28,168 nt of DNA, taken from positions 1 through 28,168 of IMG/VR virus record IMGVR_UViG_3300015360_000157; one strand, written 5' to 3'. Below are positions 25,828 to 28,168 of the stretch, one piece after another. This DNA is from a virus. Each line of letters starts with the position of its first letter. Position 1 is the stretch's first letter. The notes under the pieces were generated by a model that did not search any database, was not told the origin of the DNA, and saw only the letters and a program-made list of their open reading frames with translations. Made by a program: the position numbers and the translations under genes.

Positions 25828-26199
25828 ATGTTAATAGACGACGTTGCATCATATTTACAAACGGCAGGGGTTGGCACTGTAGGTACTGATATTTTTAAAT
25901 CATACTTACCAGATTCCGCAAATGCTGGCATAGCAGTGTTGGACACTGGTGGGATGTCGCCAAATATACACGTTCCACTTTATAATCCAACTGTTCAAGT
26001 GTTTATTCGAGCGGCCACATATACGGCGGGCAAAACGAAATTATTGGCTGTTAGGACACAATTGCACCAACTAGCCAATACGACGATGGGTGGTACTTAT
26101 ATTTATTTTTGCTTGGCACAATCGGAGGGTGGCCATATTGGGAGAAACGACAGAGGCCAGGATGAGTTCAGTATAAATTTTATATTCAAAACAAGATGA
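25828..26199 (+). CDS. Tail terminator / minor capsid protein
   Basis: A 123-residue protein in the tail-terminator position. LIDDVASYLQTAGVGTVGTDIF at the start, VQVFIRAATYTAGKTKLLAVRTQLHQL in the middle and the final strands (DEFSINFIFKTR) match Gram-positive phage minor capsid proteins of this slot. Those proteins adopt the tail-terminator fold and cap the tube. ATG 25828 is chosen for the TATACT just before it; an in-frame ATG at 25762 lies inside the upstream gene. Overlaps the next gene by 4 nt. Confidence 0.72.
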   Translation: MLIDDVASYLQTAGVGTVGTDIFKSYLPDSANAGIAVLDTGGMSPNIHVPLYNPTVQVFIRAATYTAGKTKLLAVRTQLHQLANTTMGGTYIYFCLAQSEGGHIGRNDRGQDEFSINFIFKTR

Positions 26200-26426
26200 T
26201 TGTAATAAACGGTAAAAACTACAAAGAGTTGCGGTGTGTAAAATGCCAAAGATTCATAATATACCAAAATATAAGTGCGGGGATTTTGGCCACTCAATGC
26301 GACAAGTGTGACTTTATGAATGAATGGTCATTTAAGTATTTGAATACGGCCGATAATGTGGCCGAAATAAAAAAGAAATACGAGTTAGAAATCAGACAAT
26401 CAGAAATGAAGGGGGGTGAAATTTAA
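26196..26426 (+). CDS. Com-like zinc ribbon protein
   Basis: A 76-residue protein with a zinc ribbon of four Cys: KELRCVKCQRFIIYQN, then ATQCDKCDFMNEW. The spacing and the KELRC...C start resemble phage Mu Com, which binds mRNA and lets the mom gene be translated. A Com-like role in controlling a downstream message, possibly the abundant tail-tube gene just after it, is conceivable but not shown. Its end carries the G-run ribosome-binding site for that gene. No mom-like gene is visible in the window. Confidence 0.66.
   Translation: MIVINGKNYKELRCVKCQRFIIYQNISAGILATQCDKCDFMNEWSFKYLNTADNVAEIKKKYELEIRQSEMKGGEI
26411..26419 (+). promoter_or_regulatory. Strong ribosome-binding site for the major tail gene
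   Basis: A run of six G followed by TGA (GGGGGGTGA) within the end of the Com-like gene, 8 nt before ATG 26428. It resembles AGGGGGTGA before the capsid gene, so the two most abundant virion proteins share a G-run initiation signal unlike the leaderless genes. It also decides for ATG 26428 over the in-frame GTG at 26416. Confidence 0.6.
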
Positions 26427-26427
26427 T

Positions 26428-26937
26428 ATGCCAGATGTAACAAACGTAAAATTGGGAGCTTGTAGCGTCACATTCAACAATGTCGACCTTGGACATACCG
26501 AGGGCGGAGTTGAAGTGTCCTATGAACCAGTATATGCCGACGTAAAAGTCGACAAATATGGTGAAACAGTTGTTGAGAAATATTTAGTTGGTGAAAAATG
26601 GACAGCTAAAGTACCACTCGCTGAATACACTATTGCCAACCTAAAAATTGCCGTGCCAAACGCCACGTTCGCCGGTGCAGGTAATGCCCGCATGACCGTT
26701 GGACAAGTAGCCGGACAACGTATGGGTGCAGTTGCAGCACAACTCGTGCTTCATCCACTCAATATGGGTACACGTGCAAACGACATAGTTTTGCACAAAG
26801 CAGTAGTCACCAGTTCCGTGTCGCTAAACCACAAAGTCGATGAACAAAAGACCGTGGAAGTGACATTTGAAGCGTTGTTGGATGAAACCAAATCCGCGGG
26901 TAACTACCTCGGACTCATTGGAGATTCCGGCGCCTAA
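26428..26937 (+). CDS. Major tail (tube) protein
   Basis: A 169-residue beta-rich protein in the tail-tube slot. NVKLGACSVTFNNVDLGHTEGGVEVSYEPVYADVKVDKYGETVVEKYLVGEKWT is a common start of siphovirus tube proteins of this class. Its end (KTVEVTFEALLDETK) forms the closing strand pair. It polymerises into the hexameric-ring tube. Synthesis from a strong ribosome-binding site suits high copy number. Codons appear regular, and the C-terminus is short and small (GLIGDSGA). Confidence 0.83.
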   Translation: MPDVTNVKLGACSVTFNNVDLGHTEGGVEVSYEPVYADVKVDKYGETVVEKYLVGEKWTAKVPLAEYTIANLKIAVPNATFAGAGNARMTVGQVAGQRMGAVAAQLVLHPLNMGTRANDIVLHKAVVTSSVSLNHKVDEQKTVEVTFEALLDETKSAGNYLGLIGDSGA

Positions 26938-26946
26938 TGTTTGAAC

Positions 26947-27330
26947 ATGGCATACCGTGGGTCTAGTACCCCGCCAAATCAAATGACAATAATAATTAAT
27001 GAAACAACAATTGAAATTAAAAAGTTGCCGCTGGGTAGATACGCAGAGCTTTTAAAAGCCTTGCGTGATTTACCAAAAAAGATTGGTAATTTGGGCGAGT
27101 TGAACAATGAAAACATGTTGCAACTTCTACCTGAAATACTTGTTGAATCTTGGCCAGAGGCGATAGCAGTAATGTCAATCGCAACAGGTCTTGAGGAAAA
27201 CTTTTTAAACGAGATTGGTCTGGACGACGCCGTAAATATTTGTACAGCAGTCATTGAAGTCAACAACTACAAAGACGTGTACGAAAAAATAAAAAAAATG
27301 ACAGCTCGTCCAAATCAAATAAGCCAATAG
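26947..27330 (+). CDS. Tail assembly chaperone, short form (gpG-like)
   Basis: A 127-residue protein between the tube gene and the tape measure, where siphoviruses encode gpG-like chaperones. NQMTIIINETTIEIKKLPLGRYAELLKALRDLPKKIGNL is a typical start, with a strand pair then a helical bundle. It binds the tape-measure protein with its frameshifted longer form. ATG 26947 is chosen over an upstream in-frame TTG at 26941. Its last 11 codons follow the A-run slip site at 27291-27297. Confidence 0.78.
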   Translation: MAYRGSSTPPNQMTIIINETTIEIKKLPLGRYAELLKALRDLPKKIGNLGELNNENMLQLLPEILVESWPEAIAVMSIATGLEENFLNEIGLDDAVNICTAVIEVNNYKDVYEKIKKMTARPNQISQ

Positions 27331-27659
27331 AGATAGAAGAATGGCTCTATTGGTCAATCGACCTACTGGCGAGCGAGTATGGGTGGTCGAAAAAAGACAT
27401 ATTGGAAAACGTCTATTTAGACGAATTACCCCTATTGTCTAAACACATAAACAAACGGAAGATAGGCACGATGAGGGAACAATTGGCTATTGTTCAAAAT
27501 CCACATGTCAACGATCCTAAACAGATCTGGAGAATTATTGACTATAGAGAAAAAGAAATGGAAGGGAAATCTTATTTAGATGAGGAATTTGATCAAGTGG
27601 CTTTCAATGCTTTTAAAACGACTGTTTCCAACCACACTAAATGGATTGCCATAAAATAA
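26947..27659 (+). CDS. Tail assembly chaperone, frameshifted long form (gpGT-like)
   Basis: The -1 frame is open across the end of the short form and continues to 27659. It has no ATG until codon 23 of MREQ, well inside conserved sequence. Slippage at the A-run (join 26947-27297 with 27297-27659) gives a product of 237 residues: 117 from the short form, then NDSSSKSNKPIEIEEWLYW and on through GWSKKDILENVYLDELPLL. The GWS...DI...YLDELP motif is typical of gpT-like extensions, which recruit tube protein to the tape measure. Without a frameshift this segment would have no start signal. Confidence 0.75.
27291..27297 (+). promoter_or_regulatory. -1 programmed ribosomal frameshift slip site
   Basis: Heptamer A-AAA-AAA in the chaperone reading frame (codons 27292-27294 and 27295-27297, both AAA), then ATG. 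tRNA-Lys can re-pair one base back. The longer A-run is 27291-27298. No strong downstream hairpin is obvious by eye. Confidence 0.72.
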
Positions 27660-27660
27660 C

Positions 27661-27689
27661 TTTAAAGTAGTGACCACGAGTGATAGACT
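27661..27689 (+). promoter_or_regulatory. Promoter for the tape-measure gene, leaderless
   Basis: TTTAAA (27661-27666), a 17-bp spacer, then TGA-TAGACT (hexamer 27684-27689), 6 nt before ATG 27696. Both boxes are 4 of 6 matches, so it may be weak, but the spacing is the same as at 1145. Confidence 0.5.
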
Positions 27690-27695
27690 GAAATT

Positions 27696-28168
27696 ATGTC
27701 TTTTGATCTTGGCTCAGTGGTCGCACACATTAAAGCGGATATTTCTGGTTTTCAGGATGGTTTAAATAAAGCCCATTCTGAAGTTGGAAGTTTTACCAGT
27801 AAAGTTTCTGCTGGATTTGGAGCGTTAACTAGGATTGCGGGTGTGGCAGGTCTTGCGCTTGCGGGTGCAGGCATAGCAGGTGCAAAAGTTGGACTTGACT
27901 CGGCCGCCAAGTATGAGCAATCCACGATTGCATTTACTACGCTTCTAAAAGATCGAACAAAAGCACTTGAAACCCTAAAGGTTATCGAAGAAGACGCAAA
28001 GAAAACACCGTTCGATTTGGCACCACTGATTGACATGAATCAACGATTGATCGGCGCAGGAATGAGTGCAGAGGGGGCTAGAAAGACTGTTTTAGGCCTT
28101 GGCGACGCTGTATCTTCTACTGGTGCCGGATCGGCTGAGATGATACGTATCGGTAATACAATTGGTCA
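27696..28168 (+). CDS. Tape-measure protein, N-terminal part (cut by window end)
   Basis: The first 157 residues of a longer protein. It opens DLGSVVAHIKADISGFQDGLNKAHSEV, the classic start of phage tape-measure proteins. A Gly/Ala-rich hydrophobic helix (AGVAGLALAGAGIAGAKVG, about residues 48-66) follows, then AAKYEQSTIAFTTLLKDRTKALETLKVIEEDAKKTPFDLAPL, the conserved head domain. It sets tail length and passes into the host membrane on infection. It follows the chaperones, as expected. The end is not in this window. Confidence 0.92.
   Translation, partial: MSFDLGSVVAHIKADISGFQDGLNKAHSEVGSFTSKVSAGFGALTRIAGVAGLALAGAGIAGAKVGLDSAAKYEQSTIAFTTLLKDRTKALETLKVIEEDAKKTPFDLAPLIDMNQRLIGAGMSAEGARKTVLGLGDAVSSTGAGSAEMIRIGNTIG

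Overview
This window is part of a tailed double-stranded DNA bacteriophage genome. The type is long non-contractile tail (siphovirus-like): there is a tape-measure protein, a tail-tube protein and a frameshifted tail-chaperone pair, and no sheath gene is seen. Every gene lies on the + strand, packed with 1-26 nt overlaps or very short gaps. The standard code is used, since TGA ends many genes in ATGA overlaps. The host cannot be named from sequence. Promoters are sigma-70-like (TTGACA / TATAAT variants, often extended -10). Many sit so that transcription would start at or within a few bases of the ATG, which suggests a host where leaderless translation is routine. Other genes have ordinary Shine-Dalgarno sites.

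Region 1 (about 1-4960) is a recombination and accessory module. It holds a Rad52/Rad22-type annealing protein, a PD-(D/E)XK (Cas4/RecB-like) nuclease, a winged-helix protein, a complete methionine aminopeptidase, an SSB with a C-terminal acidic/IPF-type tail, and several tiny membrane, zinc-ribbon and unknown proteins. Region 2 (4963-11298) is head assembly in canonical order: small terminase, large terminase, SPP1 gp6-like portal, minor capsid protein 2/MuF-like protein, scaffold, and a P22/HK97-fold major capsid protein.

Region 3 (about 11369-24429, 13 kb) is the unusual part. It interrupts the head module between the capsid gene and the head-tail connector. It carries seven glycosyltransferase-like genes (GT-B and GT-A types), one SAM-dependent methyltransferase, three small Cys-rich zinc-ribbon-like proteins, a 737-residue collagen-like fibre protein with three Gly-X-Y blocks, and a 601-residue beta-rich structural protein with three tandem modules. 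A C-run/G-run element with a perfect 11-bp inverted repeat lies at 17810-17904. My reading (inference) is a late-expressed virion glycosylation system that decorates the collagen-like fibre and/or its partner, probably on the capsid.

Region 4 (24445 to the end) returns to conserved morphogenesis. It holds the head-tail connector, head-closure protein, gp10-like tail-completion protein, tail terminator/minor capsid protein, a Com-like zinc ribbon, the major tail protein, tail assembly chaperones G and GT joined by a -1 frameshift at an A-run, and the start of the tape-measure gene, cut by the window edge. No tRNA, CRISPR array, insertion sequence, integrase or lysis gene was seen. No gene-free stretch exceeds 300 bases; the longest is 17798-17924.
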